Counted from the first letter of the stretch, positions 1-13,538 are shown. The stretch is 64,000 bases of DNA from Haemonchus contortus (GCA_000469685.2 LS997562.1:37112345-37176344), one strand, 5' to 3'. The notes: generated by a model not told the origin, from the letters alone. A program made the numbers and translations.

Positions 1-92
1 GCTATCAGGTCATACAGTTGCTGCTGTAATTTTTGATAATTTTTGATGATAAATCAAAGTAAAACATAATCGAAGTGGAACCGTCACCGTAC

Positions 93-3000
93 CTGACTGA
101 GGATTGGCTTCATGAATGCCGCCTTGGGTAACTCAGGTGGAATACCTTCCAAACCATCATCCTTCTGATCATTCGCTCTTGGCTGCAAGGAAAAGGTGGC
201 CGTTACGGTCTCTTTCGCAGGCACAATCACTGTTAGTTGATTTGGATCCTGTTCTGGGTTGGAGGGCTTCCGAATCGGAGCATAATCCTCTTCAACTGGT
301 TCATGTTTGGTGGCTTTTTCGAATGGATCCAGGGCATCAGACCATTTTACAGAGTATCGTTCACTGGTCGAAGGGTCGCGAACTGAATGACAGGAAGATT
401 TCAGTGGCAGTTGCCGAGGTTCTGAAGTCTCTCGACTACTGCTACAGCTCTCTGAAGAAGACGGCTGAGATGTAGGCGGTGTTCGCCATTCCGCAGGAGG
501 GATCTGAAAGTGTTGCTTAATAGATTTTGTTTCGATTTTGACCAGTTCCAGATGTGAAATCTCAAGATGCGCCATGTATCATGCTCCAAAGAAGAAATCG
601 AGAAGAGGCTGAGTCAGAAGTGAGCACCTTTTCCACCCCGGGGGATCGAGCGAGCCTCACGCGTTCAACCTCGATCCGATGTAGCAATATCTTCATGCCA
701 ATAAAATCCCGAAAAAAGGACTAATTAATAAGTATCAGTTTTACAAAAAATGATTATTTAGTAGTCACAGCGATGAAGAAAATATTATACTGCTAACAAC
801 AAATGATTATAAATGATAGTAAACAGTTGTAGTAGATAATAATAAGTAATCATAAAGCATAGTAGTTTTCATAATTGCAGTTCACGAGGGGCTGCTTCGT
901 GTTCGTGTGGGAAGATTGCCTAGTGGCTTAAGGCGCCGCATTGCACTGATACCAAGCAAAGGAGCTAATCTTGGCTTAGTTTGCTATGGCTACGCCTTTT
1001 GATTGTTGTTAGTGGATTTGTTCGGGTAGACACTGCCCAAAATCGCTAGTCCACTAACTATGCGGCAACTCCTACAGTAGAGTGTTTCTGAGATTCTGAG
1101 GCGAAAGTAAAGTAAATGGCGCAATCCGGCGCAAAGTGATGAAGCTGTGAGTCATCAGAATACCTATCTGTTACACCAGTTCCATTATAACTCACCATGC
1201 TGCTTTTGTATTTTTCACTAAGCTTTTCGGAACTACTTCGTTGAGGCGGTTCAGGTGGGACTTCATCGGTGCTCCTTCTTGAAAATGAAATACATTGTGG
1301 AGAAAATTTTTGCAAAAAAGGATGGTCCATACCCAGCTCTGCAAGAGGTGCTTAGATTTGGAGCAGACGCCGTAGATATACCAGAAACGCACTGGTCATA
1401 ATCATAGTCCCTAAATTTGTGTATTTGTTGATGTTGATGAATTGTGCTTATGTTTACGCTAGAAGTATAAACACGCTAGGCTTCAAAAATAAACATAAAT
1501 AGGATTAAAGAACTTACGGCGACGTTCTATACAGATTATTTTCAATTATATACTCTATAACATCATCATCCAAACAGTATTTGACGGATTCACCACGTCG
1601 TAGCGCGGTCCTACATGGAAAATACCGTATCAATTTCATAAAGGAGTACTAACTAGATAGTAGTGTACCTGATCCGAGAACAACGGAGATCGTTCGGGAA
1701 TGTTTCATCTTCGATTACGTAAATGTTTTTCTGAAAAAACAATGGTCCCCATATTTTCATTTTGGTCCTGCCTGGAAAACCCTGAATTCAGGTAGCTCAC
1801 CTGATATTGTCTGAGAATATCCGTGAGGTAGATTGTTTGTGAGGGGTGTGTTCGACCACGTTTCAGCACAATTAAACCGTGTCGTTGGAGAAGCTCCCTG
1901 ATCTGGGATTTGGGATATATGCGGGACTTTATAAAGGGTAGAAAGTAATATTAAATACTATTGCTGATGTGACATTGCAACTCCACTATAATTACCACTG
2001 TAATGGCTCACTAAATTTTTTGTTTAAAAGTGTAGCTTTACTGAAAAAAAGAAATACGAAGAAAAATTAAAAAAATAGGTAGGCAAGAAAATGAAAAAAA
2101 TTGGAAAAGTTGAAAATTTGAAAAAAATATTGGAAAAGTCATCTTAAATGTTACCTCATTATGAGTCCAAAGTGGTGGCGTATTCGGTTTAATAGAGACC
2201 AGTTCATCGAGTACCTCACTTCCACATACGTATAGGACCCGAATAGGTTCATCATGTTTCTGTGATAACTTCTAAAATATGTAAGCTGTCATTTGAAAAG
2301 GTCATGAATACGGTAATACAGCAGAAAATAACGCCAGTACTAGGTGCGTGGTTTGTACCGGGAAGCCATGACCTAGTCAACGAACGAAACGGATTTTTAT
2401 TTACTCCACGATTTATTGTATTTATTTTATATTTTATTTCATTTCACACTTATTTTTATTTTCTTCCGAAAAAAACGCAGAGATTTACCTTTTGATAGTG
2501 CTTCAAGACAGCTATTTGTCGTACAGGTGTTCGTTGACTGCACTCAAAATCACCAGCACTGCAAAGAGAAAGCTTTGCTTTGAAGGCAGCAGAAATAGCT
2601 CGGAACCGAATTTTTCAATTTTTTCTTTCCTTCCTATGATAAGAAATGCTCAAGAATAAAGAAGAAAAATATATGAAAGAAATAACGGAAGTTTTTCTTC
2701 TTCCTTTCAATGAGAATATATACAGAGAAAAGAGGCTAAGATCCGTTTGCTCCATTCATCTTCATTCTATGAATGATCTTTTCAACTATCGCTAGCACCG
2801 ATTTTGCAAAGACATGCATTTTGATACGTACTGTATTTTAGAAAAAGAAGTCATTAGTAGGGTGAGAAAAGATTCTTCCGTTGCTGCTTTTTGCGGGACA
2901 CTGCAGCCACCTTTCCCAGCAAATCCATTGGATTACACTATTTGTATGCATGACTGAAAGGTTTTGCTGTTAACTGATCCTTCTTGAAAAATAAAACCCC

Positions 3001-4148
3001 GTTCACCAATCCTTAAACTTAACTTGGAGGACTGCTTACACCTGTGACGTTCATAGGCCACATTATCGTATTTTTGAAATACTGAACGGAATTGAGACGT
3101 GTAGGAAGTAAAGTTTGAAAATCGATTCGATATCGAGTACGCACGAATGTTTTATTTATTTACCTATTGATTTACATACTTATTTATTTAAATCAAATTT
3201 GAAAGACTATTGTCTTTATGCCATGACTAGTTTGTAAAAGATTAAGAATGCCGAAAATGCGAATGTAAGCCTGTTAAAAATAAAATATAAATAATAATAA
3301 AATAAAAAATATGTTAGTGAAAATCACTTAACACAACGCCTTTTTCTGAAAAAACAGCACAGAGATAAACCAAGTAAACAATGTTAAGTGAAATTCTACG
3401 AAGCTTACAAACAAGTAACAACTCTGATAACTGTTCGAAAAAAAAAAACGAAATGAGATTCAGCCTACTGAAATCTATGAAACTTCAGCTTTCAATTTGA
3501 TAATTTTTTGTTGATGATAGTCTGTTTTCTTTTCGAGATTCTAAGTAGTGTCGTTATAATGCAACCCTGTAGGTAACGAAGGCCTACCGTATCCAGAAGT
3601 TTCTTCTCACGGCCGTTTCGACCATTCTTAATCGATGTTTAGCAGGTGTGCAAGTCGTTGGCGAATCTGCTGAGACGCTCATGATCCCCTGCAACTAGAA
3701 ACAATGAAGTTGTTATGATAAATGACTGACAGACTAATCAACTCGAAGGTGAAAAAGGTATTTTTGTCAAGTTCGAGGGCCTCGAGCGTAAAGTATCGCA
3801 CTTTCAACAACAAGAAATGATAAAGCTTTCAAATTTCTGGCATTTTCCCAGCGCATGCTTGCGGGGAACTCATATCGATTAATCGCGCGCACAAAATCAA
3901 TACCCTTATTTAGAATACGCGTGCAATTTGGGCAAACTCAATTACTGAATTATGAGTCATAAAGCAAAGTAAAGTAATGTTTTTGATTAACACTTCAATT
4001 TTTAATTATAATTTTGTAACATTATCACAAAAATATGCTACATACGAAACTTTATGCAGTAGATTCCCCGTAAAGGCTCGCAGTAGTAAATTACTCACCT
4101 CGACTACTTTGCAGCCCATCGTGCGAACCAAAAAGTCTCGAGATCGCT
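93..4148 (-). CDS. NMNAT: Divergent nicotinamide mononucleotide adenylyltransferase, nine exons, both ends incomplete
   Basis: NMNAT joins ATP to nicotinamide mononucleotide to make NAD. I joined nine phase-consistent exons (transcription order): 4099-4148, 3588-3688, 2489-2558, 2155-2271, 1801-1902, 1669-1730, 1518-1610, 1196-1277, 93-503; about 360 codons. Seen: SRDFLVRTMGCKVVE then GIMSV...HRLRMVE...WIR (the helix-strand and SPxxDxYxK/HRxxM region), DFECSQ (usual W-E-x-x-Q), VLYVCGSEVLDEL (LLCGxDLLxSF), PPLWTHNEIRELLQRHGLIVLKRG (split over exons 4-5), NIYVIEDETFPNDLRCSRIR and TALRRGESVKYCLDDDVIEYI. Family knowledge: ISSTxxR is the usual signature where LRCSRIR stands, and SPVxDxY where SVSADSP stands, so it is divergent. 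The last two exons are Ser/Pro-rich and look like an added tail. The first exon, with the GSFNPPTxxH nucleotide-binding motif, was not found; the last donor (CAG/GTACGG) points off the window. The 1277 acceptor (TTTTCAAG) is weak; an alternative CAG near 1333 would end the protein within about 25 codons. Confidence 0.85.
905..965 (+). repeat. Possible tRNA/SINE-head relic in an NMNAT intron
   Basis: GATTGCCTAGTGGCTTAAGG (A-box-like TTGCCTAGTGG) with a decayed AGGAGCTAATC at B-box distance. It shares the GCCTAG(T/C)GGCT core with the head inside the 1.8-kb element at 60.8 kb. It lies in the last observed intron (504-1195). Confidence 0.3.
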
Positions 4149-7100
4149 CTGAAATAGAAAAGACTCAGTTGAAGGTTTTCAAATGAAACATCAGAATTTT
4201 GTCATCGTAGAATTGTAGTGAGATGAAATGGGAAAGGACTCGAAAAAAGGGAGGGACTTGTGCAATTTATCAGTATTTCCGAGTACTTTGAAAAGTCGAA
4301 TAACTTTACAAAATAAAAGATTTCTATGTATGAAGTTCAGAAACAAGTAAGGGCATACTCAAAAATGGCATTTCATATAATTTAAGATATTATGTGTATG
4401 TAGCAGTTATTTTGATACTTATTGATTTACATTTGGAATCGGAAGTTTTTTTTAAATTTCCCAAGATGGGCGTCATGAAATTGGCTCCGGATTCGTCAGG
4501 GACCTGCACACGCTGAATGGTGAACCTTCAGAGAGCCTTCCTTGAAAGTATAGCTCCAATTGAAGTTTTCTGTAAACCGCTGCGCGACTGCGCGCGTCGT
4601 TCCTATCAAGGCTCATTCTTTTGAATAGGGACAGGAAAATGGTGCAACCAGCGTCTTATATAGGCTTCATAGGGTTCACGATGAGATAGATATTACCAGA
4701 GATGTGCTATCTGTACACATCCCTGTGACGATTTTTGCATCTGTTACTTTCTCTAGACCTTAATTTTGATATAAATAAAAAATACATTAATAAATACAAT
4801 AATAAAAATCGGATAACGGTAAGAAGTCGAAATTACCGAACATCCGTAAGTGAGCATATGAGGGTGGATCGAATTGTCCGCATGAGAGTAGGGCCACACG
4901 ACATCCGTTAAGGCTTGTGCTAGGGTCCGATACCATCACCTGGAACTACGTAGTGCTGCGAATGACAATGAACATCATCATTGGGATACGACGACGGTGG
5001 TTATGTAGACACGAATAACATTTAAAGCCAAAGGCCACATCGTTGCCGAGTCAGTAATGAGTCAAACTGATCGTTGAAGTCATCAGATCGATTCATTCAG
5101 GAATCAGTTGCAAGAAGATGGAACAGAGATGAAAAAGAGAAAAAAAATATAAAATGCTCATATTTGGTTATTATTTTTTGCAGTTTCGACGGTAAACGAA
5201 CAACGTTTTTGGTACTGATCCGTCCTTTTTTAGGATGCATGCATTCGACTTTTATGCAGAATGAAAGGGGTGTTCAGAGGTGTATTCGGCCTATACAATG
5301 GGTTCCAGAAACACTTCTAGATCTTTCAACGTCCATATCGTTCCGGGCATTTCCGGGTTATTTTTCGGTCTTGAAAAGATGGAAAGTTGGTTAGCTTGAG
5401 CGGATATCGAAAAGCTTGATCCTTAGGCTTGGATATCGGATCGGTCAGTACCCACTATCTCAGCTTTGCCCAGTCAATCTTCATGGGTAATTTTAAAAAT
5501 TGTTCGGGGGTATTGCTCTAACATGCCCACTAACAGACCTCAATCAAGCTCGTTGGTGATGTTTGATTTCGGTGGAAATCATTAAACGTCATTCTTACGA
5601 AGTGCCGAAAGTGCGAGAGCACGAATTGGGGTGGACGTCATACTACAGATTTTCAGGCATAACACCTGTTTGCAATTCGATCTGCTGTTTTCAGAGTAAC
5701 GTTTTGACTTTCATGGTTATTTGTTGCTTCTAGATGATGAATAGTAAAACGATTTTCGGAATAAGTAGTTGATCAATCCGCAAAACTTAGAGCATTTTTC
5801 ACAGTCGTCCTTGCCATCCTTACTTGTTCTCCTCCAAGGATAGGTGAGGTGTGAGCTGACGGTCCAAGTAACATGTCCAGGAGAAATAATTTTATTCCCC
5901 GTTCTCTTGCTCAAAATGACAATTACTAATCGTCAGATTTTTTTTGATAAAAGACCTCGGCAATATCAACAAGAAAGTCTGATCTCTGGCACTGCTCCCT
6001 TCGTAAACTGAAAGATTTTGAGTTGAACGCTTCTGTGTCAAAATAGCGAAAATAATGCTCAAATATATTTTTTTCAGCAAAAAAAAAGCTATGGATGATT
6101 GGTCGACACTGGTTCCTAGATGAGCGGCGTATTTGATATTTATCGGCAACAACAGAGGAAATGAATGGGGTTCGAGCATATACAACAATTGTTCCGAAGC
6201 TGGCCGACACCAGACAAGTTAGTGCTTTTGTTTACATGGGCGAGGTGTAGTGCTCTTGTTTACATGGACAACGTAGTTGACAAAATTTAGGCCTTGCGGG
6301 GCCTAAGAAGACGGCCAGGCCTTTGATGGCAGTGCATCTAATTGTTGGCCACCCTTGCCTCATAAGTCGAATTTTATTTTTAGACTATTTGAGTTATGTA
6401 AGAGTACCAATATAAAAAAAGAATTGAAATCTCTACTGCCAGAACCTAACACATGAGAACTTGGCGTTTTCCTTAAAAAGCACATCGCCATGACATACAT
6501 CAATATGACCCACAAACCTCGTATCTTTGAATGACTGGATATATTTTAATTTTGATACTTTCAAAAGTTTGAATCACTCCAGAAACGTAAGCTAAGAAAG
6601 GTAGAAATCGGTGAGTTTAGTCGAAACCTAAGACCGTAGAGAAAAGAGGCGCTAGCATATCTTGAGTCCAGAGTTCAGAGATATTAACAAAAGCTATTGA
6701 TTAGCAGTCAAGTGTTGCAGATTATTGGAATATTCATGGAAACTGGGATATAGCATAAACATTTGACGGAATGTCAAAGTTAGGGAGGTCATTGTAGTAA
6801 TGGGATGGTAATTAGACGAGGGAGTACTAGCGGGAACTAGAAAAAAGGCGATGACGGTTTTTACTTGGACTTTAAACCAAAAGTATGTCGATCGTGAACC
6901 GGAAATATAGTGATTGAAGAAAGTACACAAGATAGAGCCGTCAAAGAAAATAAATCAGTTGTAATTGCTGACTACTAACTTAGTTACGTGCACGTAACAA
7001 CGTCTAGAACTGACATCTGTTGGGGATGTCTGACGGGGTCGTGATAGTTCGTGGGCTTTCCCTACATCTATTGATAGCTTTTGCTATCATTAAAAGTCAT

Positions 7101-8224
7101 TCACCACATACCTAAGTAGCTTTTGTGCATAATAATTAGAAGGGAACGATCTCGTGAGCAATTTGAACGTAGCTAAAATCAAATTCAATTCCGAAGATTT
7201 GGCTAGGAGATGGAAAATTCGAGAAGGTATCTGACAAATTTGGAAAATATATAAATATATAGTAATATAAAATGAATAATAATAATATAACAATAATATT
7301 CCGTTAGTAAAGACAATATATTACGCATAACACGCCTACTACTTTTCGCACGCACTTATTTATACTTCCTAACTCATAATGAATCTGATTGTTATATTTT
7401 GGTTAGCCCTAACACAAGAATTTGTCGCGCATAGTCATTTCGGGTGCACTACATCGCCGTGACATACAATATCGGGTGGTTGTTCAAGTCAAATTGTGCA
7501 CGCAATAATTATTCTTGTCATATTGTTCGACACAAATGCTCTTCTTGAGTTCACGCAATCACCAGAATCGGGGGATGGACATTGAGTTGTTCTTTATATC
7601 TGCAGAGTGTCCCAGAATAATCAGACTAGTTTATTACTGGGAAATGGAGTATCGGGGTACATAAATATTTATTGCAAACATGAATCAGAGATTGAAACCC
7701 AACAAACCAGCAAAGGTGGGCCTCCAAACTTGCAAGTGCGTTATTAAATTTTAGACTTTTAAAAATTTGAAAAAAAAATTGGAATGAGAAATACAATGGG
7801 CAGCGAATGGTGACCAGGAACGGGTAGGAAACCCGAGATTTTCGAAGAAGCATTCAAGTAAAATTGAGCAGTTGCGTGATTCCGATCGTTTTGTGATTAT
7901 AGGGAGGGAAGCGGAGATGGGACATATGTACGAAAGGAGTCTCTTTCTGCAGTGCACCCTTCAATTGTTGGGTTTGTCGTCTTCAAAAATAACTGTCCTT
8001 AACGAACGAAATCTAGTAGAGGGTATGTTGTCAATTGTCATTCTCATGGTAACCCCACCCCTGGCTGTTCGGAGTACTTAAGAAAAATTTTTTCGGGCAT
8101 TTAGTAGATAGGAAATCGGAAAAGTCAAGATTTGAAGAGACAAACGACTCATTGTTCGACCGATTCAACAGCGATTAATTATTTATTGTACTCGAATCAA
8201 TATTGAACTTTACAAAAGGTAAGG
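4149..8224. other. AT-rich non-coding stretch upstream of the NMNAT exons
   Basis: No ORF here resembles a known protein and no exon with paired splice sites was convincing. It may be the first intron or the 5' flank of the NMNAT gene, because the missing ATP-binding exon must lie upstream of 4148. Short homopolymer and A/T runs are common. Around 6210-6275 there are two imperfect copies of a TGCTTTTGTTTACATGG-like motif. Confidence 0.4.
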
Positions 8225-8505
8225 ATAATGGTAGTGATTCTGTTGGCATTATTTAATACTGGTTTGGGTCGCGTTCAGCCAGTTGACTTGTAATCAGAAT
8301 CGTAATAGTACTTTAATGCTCATGGCAATGACTTGAGCTAGCCAGCCCATATACAAGTCTGTGCTTTTATCTTCGTAGCTAAATCGGGTACCCCTCAAGC
8401 GACCCTGGGATTCGAGGCTTGGTACCTGGGCAATTATCGGTCTGATGTTCGATTCCCGAGCCATATGTATATACATAGTGCACATCTTACACTATTCCAT
8501 TACCT
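8225..8505 (-). repeat. tRNA-derived SINE copy, degenerate
   Basis: Read on the minus strand it has the family order: decayed tRNA-like head (GGGAATCGAAC near 8455), GATAAAAGCAC middle motif, GGCTGGC...AAGTCATTG block, ACGATTCTGA motif and a tail ending near 8225. The A box is largely lost. Confidence 0.55.
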
Positions 8506-9121
8506 CCCAATAAATGAATGTGCTCAAAAAGGTGATCGGGAGATATATAATTATGTAAAAATGAAGCAAATCGCAGGTATATTAGAATAGATTTATTTTT
8601 AATAATATATAATTATTACTGATAGTGTCTATTAGTCGTCTAACTTCAAGAAGGAGAAACCTGATGGGAGTGACATGAAGAAGCGGTCGAAACTTCGTTG
8701 GGTGAAATATAAGCTCTAATGAACAGACTAGGTATCGAAGCGCTAGTAAATGAATAATTTATTTTCGAATAAGATAGGTTTGATTAATTTTTTCTTCCGA
8801 TGCAATATTGAAACGAAGTCAAACAGCTCATGAGAGGACGTTAACGAAATCCGCAATAATCGAGAAAAATAATTAGAATAAACTAGCTTTTCAAGCTTTC
8901 ATTACTGGCGGAGGGGCGTGATCTCAGCTTTTTCCGGGTAATAACTGAGGGATTTCCCTGGCTCAAGGCTTTTAGGAAGAGTTTTTATGAAAGGCTGTGG
9001 GAAAACATAATGAAACACATGAGAACGGCAATAGAGTTATAGTAATCAAAGTTATGATTATTCAAAAAAATTATCGTTGAAATTATCTTAAAATAAAAAG
9101 AGTTTGGTTGATGCCGGTAAT

Positions 9122-9177
9122 ACTTCGGTGTATCACGCGATCCCGAGTAATAATTCTCAATCGTGATACCCCGATGT
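9122..9177. repeat. Short inverted repeat, 16-bp arms
   Basis: ACTTCGGTGTATCACG at 9122-9137 pairs with CGTGATACCCCGATGT at 9162-9177 with two mismatches and a 24-nt spacer. It could form a hairpin; no function is inferred. Confidence 0.4.
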
Positions 9178-9983
9178 ACTAGGCAGTCGTGAATAGGCTA
9201 TTGCCATAAAGGGGAGAATGGTCCGAAATAAATAGACATGAACGGAAATCGTTGAAAGGGTCGTTAAGCTGAACGCTGGTCAGGTGACTGGAACACAGAG
9301 AGGTGATGGGATCTCCCCTTTGAACAAAGCTGCCCAATCGACTTTTCCCCTGAGACTGGATCGTTAGGGTGATAGTTCACGACGACGGGGTGTAATAGGA
9401 TGGTGAAGATTGATGAGTACATGAAACGTCATCACATTCAGCCGAACCCCAACCACCTACATAAACACTCGCTCATCAGCTTTCACAACGGAAAAACACA
9501 CACTCGGCATTCCAGTTGGAACATCCCACCAACGAATAACGTGGTCTCAGGGTGGATACGGTAAGACATTGAAAAATTAGATTGGGAAAATGTTTGTGTA
9601 AACAAAGTGAGGTGGAATGAAACTGATGGCATCCGGTCATGAGCTTTAATTTACCTCGAAGTCCGCCACCCCTTTGGTTTTCTACTTTTACTTTGATCAA
9701 CCAGTTTTCATACCTATCTCTCTCACTTTTTTTTTGCCTTCTTTTTGATACTGTACCTAACAAATGAGTACGTTTTAGTTTACGAGGGAAGGGGGACAGG
9801 TCAGGAATTCAAAAAGGTACCTGTAAAGAAGTTAGCTACTAAAATTGAAAGCTTAGTTCCTCTACCAGCTGGGTTGGGCAGTGTACCTCAGTAAAACAAC
9901 AATAAGAACGATAGAATTCATAATCTAATGAGGAAAAAATGAGGTAGAGCACATATTATTACATATTATTATATAGAATAGAA

Positions 9984-10070
9984 GTTGTAAAGTAAACTTT
10001 ATTTTGTCAAAAAAAAAGGGAGGGGAGGTTGTAAAGTAAACTTTATTTTGTCAAAAAAAAGGGAGGGGAG
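9984..10070. repeat. Direct tandem duplication of a 43-44 bp unit next to a poly-G run
   Basis: The unit GTTGTAAAGTAAACTTTATT, continuing through TTGTC, an A run and GGGAGGGGAG, occurs at 9984-10027 and again at 10028-10070, differing by one A in the homopolymer. The second copy runs straight into 11 G residues. Confidence 0.9.
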
Positions 10071-10081
10071 GGGGGGGGGGG
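10071..10081 (+). repeat. Poly-G tract, 11 G
   Basis: Uninterrupted G run directly after a GGGAGGGGAG element, so the full purine block is longer than the run itself. It is a potential G-quadruplex. Confidence 0.95.
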
Positions 10082-11313
10082 AGCAGAAAACAGAAATTTG
10101 TTGTGAACCAAATCAAACGAAACATCATGGATCCAGTAGGATTCATGGCCAGGTTGCTTCCGAAGTTCCCTTGTCGACCACGATTTTGGTCACGCCTCTT
10201 ATGAGACAACCCCGCCCAGTTCATCACCAAATGCCAATTCCGCTCCTTTTCTTTCTTCCTTTTTTGCTTTGATTTCGTGAAAAGTAGTTCTCTGCCCATG
10301 GACGTTATTTCTGCTAATGAGAGGAACGGATAGCAAATTTGGGCTCTAGTTCGGTTCCGTCCTCGACAGACCATTTGCTAGTACTTCAAACAGGCTGAAA
10401 TAAGCTTTGGAATCATACCCAGAGCTGTCAAATGGTAGAATTTTTACCTTTTTTTGCCGTTGGTGGATTACTACCTCAGTTTCTACGATACGGAGCAGGG
10501 ATATCTTCTGGCAATTGAGACTTCTGATACATAAAGTACGAAGTAGGGGCTAGATGAGGTTGTTCTCATCCGTTTTCATCAAAATTCAAGACTTTCTGTG
10601 GATATCAGGGGTAACGGAACTTCTCCCCTATCGCGGCATTCTCCCTTGCGGCATGCGGCAAATGTCGCTGCAATTACCGTACTCACCCCGCCTCCCGCCA
10701 ATCGATAGGACGCGATTTTTTTCCTTGACTGGCTTGCTTTTTCATTGGATTTTATCGTTTTTTCTTCTGTTTCTTTTTAGTTTTCATGTTTATTAGACTT
10801 GATTACTTAAAATGACTCCTCCTATATAAACGACGGTCAGGATGGTATTGGAATTGAAAAGAGCGGCCGGCCAATTCAAATAAGTAAAGGACTTCCTACC
10901 TCACAAATTGCGCGCTCCAATCTTCCATCGCAATCCTGCGATAGGCGGCGGGTGCGGCGTGTGCGACGCCGTGTTAGGGGAGAAGTTCCCGGACCCGGAT
11001 ATCAGCCGACTTGTCACTATGAACAGAAGTCGAACCTCAGTATCAGCATTCCGTTGACCTTGTCACGTGTCACTCAGAAAACTGATGGCAGTGAACAGCA
11101 CTTCATCACATCCTTCACTTTTTCGTAGTGAGATATAGCCACAGCTCAAGTGGAACGGTTATTCATAGCCGGATTTTGGCACTTTTTCTGCCTTGGAAGC
11201 GAACAGGAATCGACTGGCACATTAGCCTACGCAATGGACCAAAGGGTAGCGGGGTTAGTGCCTTTCCGGAGCAACCATGTATCGGGACAAGGGTTAGTCA
11301 GGTCAGAGGGGAT

Positions 11314-11326
11314 GGGGGGGGGGGGG
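11314..11326 (+). repeat. Poly-G tract, 13 G
   Basis: Uninterrupted run of 13 G residues preceded by AGAGGGGAT. Part of the set of four long G runs in this window. Confidence 0.95.
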
Positions 11327-12408
11327 AATTGCTGTATCTCCCAGCTGTCTATCGACCCTCAACTTCAAGTTGTCTATAATTAAGTATGAAGGCCACCTTG
11401 GTTGCTGCTTTGACCACCTCCCCTCAAGAGCATTACCTTCTCGTTCTAGAGTCCTCATAAACCCTCTGGCTGCTACTTTCGAGTTCCGAAAACTCGCAGG
11501 AACCCACAAATCACACTTGATTTCCAATCGAAGACGTATGCGTGGGGTACTCTTTCGTTTCTTGCTCAAAGTAAATTAAGTTCTATGGATTCCTGTAGAA
11601 ATTTATTGGGATAGTCTCTAATTAGGTTCATATGTTATCGATGGCATAACTGATGCATATTTATTATATAACAAATCAATAAATCAATAAGTTACATCAA
11701 CAGAATTTCTAAAAGACAAAAACGTTTTCCGAAGCAAAGCGATAAAATATTAGCGAAATGCGAATACGAATTACAGCACGAATAGGTCGTTTTCGCGTCG
11801 TCTTATATGAGATGCTTTTATTCCGAAATTACGATGTGGGTGTGCCCAGACGAAAAGTGTGATTTTGAAATGAAAATCCAGTGAGAGACCAAATCAATAT
11901 TGTGGTCGCAATAGTTATCCAAACGGATATATGAGTGCTGTGTGTTTACCTGAATGTTTACCTCCAACAGGGAGCACTTCCGGTGGTCCACCGTCATAAA
12001 TAGAAACCGCTAGGCTAATTATCGTTGGCGCCGCTTTTGTGGAGCGTCTATCGAAATTCGAGGCTCAGTGGTCCTACGGGCTAGGTTATGGCGAAAAAAG
12101 AAGGGGCAGGTGGAGGTACTATGTAGTCAGTTTGAATAATGGTGGGTATTATGCAGGCTGGTGCAAAAAGGGTGAAGCGAGCCCAAAAATCGGCAGATTT
12201 TAAAAAATATAAGGTTCCAGAAAAGTAATAAACACACAAAAACCGGGTTGCACGAGATGATGTGTCTTTAACCGTCTGGATGCCTCCTACGTGAGCGTAC
12301 TATTCGTCGGCATCCTAATTACTCAGTGTGAATAGTGCAGTCTTCATAAGACCGCCATAACACGGCCTTTTTTGGGTGTGTACGTCAGCCAAGCCACTGA
12401 ACCCACCT

Positions 12409-12669
12409 CTATGACGGCCTGCTGATGTCGTTTTTTGACCAGACGATATTCTTTATGCTATCCTTGAGGGCCACAAGTTCATCCCAGGAGTAAATCTTAG
12501 AATTGATTTTCATCGTGAGTTGTGCCTTTAAGCTTACCATCTCGTGCCAAATCGTTATACTCTTTTCTATCTTAAGGTTTTCAAAGGTATGAGGGGACCA
12601 GGGAACAGTGACCACATTTTTAGCGGCCATTGGTTCGCTCTGAATGGCTACGGGAAGTAATTTGCACAC
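12409..12669 (-). other. Coding-like ORF segment of unknown family with a short relative at 31.27 kb
   Basis: The minus strand is open for 86 codons and reads like protein (KAQLTMKINSKIYSWDELVA). The stretch encoding KAQLTMKINSKI has a diverged counterpart on the minus strand at about 31270-31325, which reads KAQFTIKMVSKI. The differences are mostly conservative, which suggests an old coding repeat such as a decayed mobile-element ORF. I do not recognise the family; it could also be a single exon. Confidence 0.3.
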
Positions 12670-13538
12670 CTTAGGAGCGATTTGGGCAACTTCAGCAAGT
12701 GTTCAGATCTGATGGACAACAATAAGGCTTGCTTAGTGAGTGAGTGAGCATGGACTAGATATACACATTTCGAAAATTATAGGAAAATTACAAAAACTCG
12801 TTAAATTCCGATTACTGTAGGTATTTCAGGGTGGTTATGCTTATAGTTGGTTTATTTTATTATTGATATTTGAGAACGATCAGAATTTCATGAGGTTTCT
12901 TTCCATACGCATAATATTTTATAAAATCCACTAAATCTTTTGTATGATACCTTGAAATGGAAAAATCTCAAGAATAATTACTTAATAGGGCAAACGTGTT
13001 CTTAGTAGTGCGACTTTTTGTTTATTTGTTTATTTATTTATTTATAGCAAAATACATTCATACTCGCCAATTGCGATTGTATTGCCTTCAGTGGAACCAT
13101 GTAGCAGTAGCGAAGACTTTATCTCCAAGGTTCTAAACTGGAACCAAATTCCTCACAGGGCCTGTTTATTCGGTTTCCTAGTTTAATTTCGAGTTGTTTA
13201 CCAGTAAGAGCACTTTTATTTGTTCTCCTGTTGGGAACTCGGATAGAAATCAGAATTTTAATGAACATAATTGCCGAAATTCATCTTCATTTTTTCTATA
13301 TTGAAAAAAATAGAAATTTGAGTTTAAATATAGAAAATTCACCAAGAACAGGAACAGAAGCCTAATCAGCAGCACGTATTTGGTCATTCCGACTGGGGCA
13401 AAGGAAAGAGTTGCATTTGAGAGGAGATTGATGGTGTTCGGAGATGTTCGATGGAGTAGAACGGTAGTGATTTATTTAAGAAAAGTGATCAGTTAGTTTT
13501 CCATTGGCAGCAGGAAATCAGACATTTCGAAGTAGGGT

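Noticed and set aside
10111..10200. Minus-strand MNPTGSMMFRLIW, suggestive of the NMNAT NPPTxxHxRxFE motif
   Set aside because: No conserved His, donor phase does not match the 4148 exon, and the surrounding frame is low-complexity.
10440..10480. Minus-strand GSNPPTAKKGK resembling the NMNAT ATP-binding motif
   Set aside because: A stop codon immediately precedes it, the Phe and His of the motif are missing, and no splice sites frame it.
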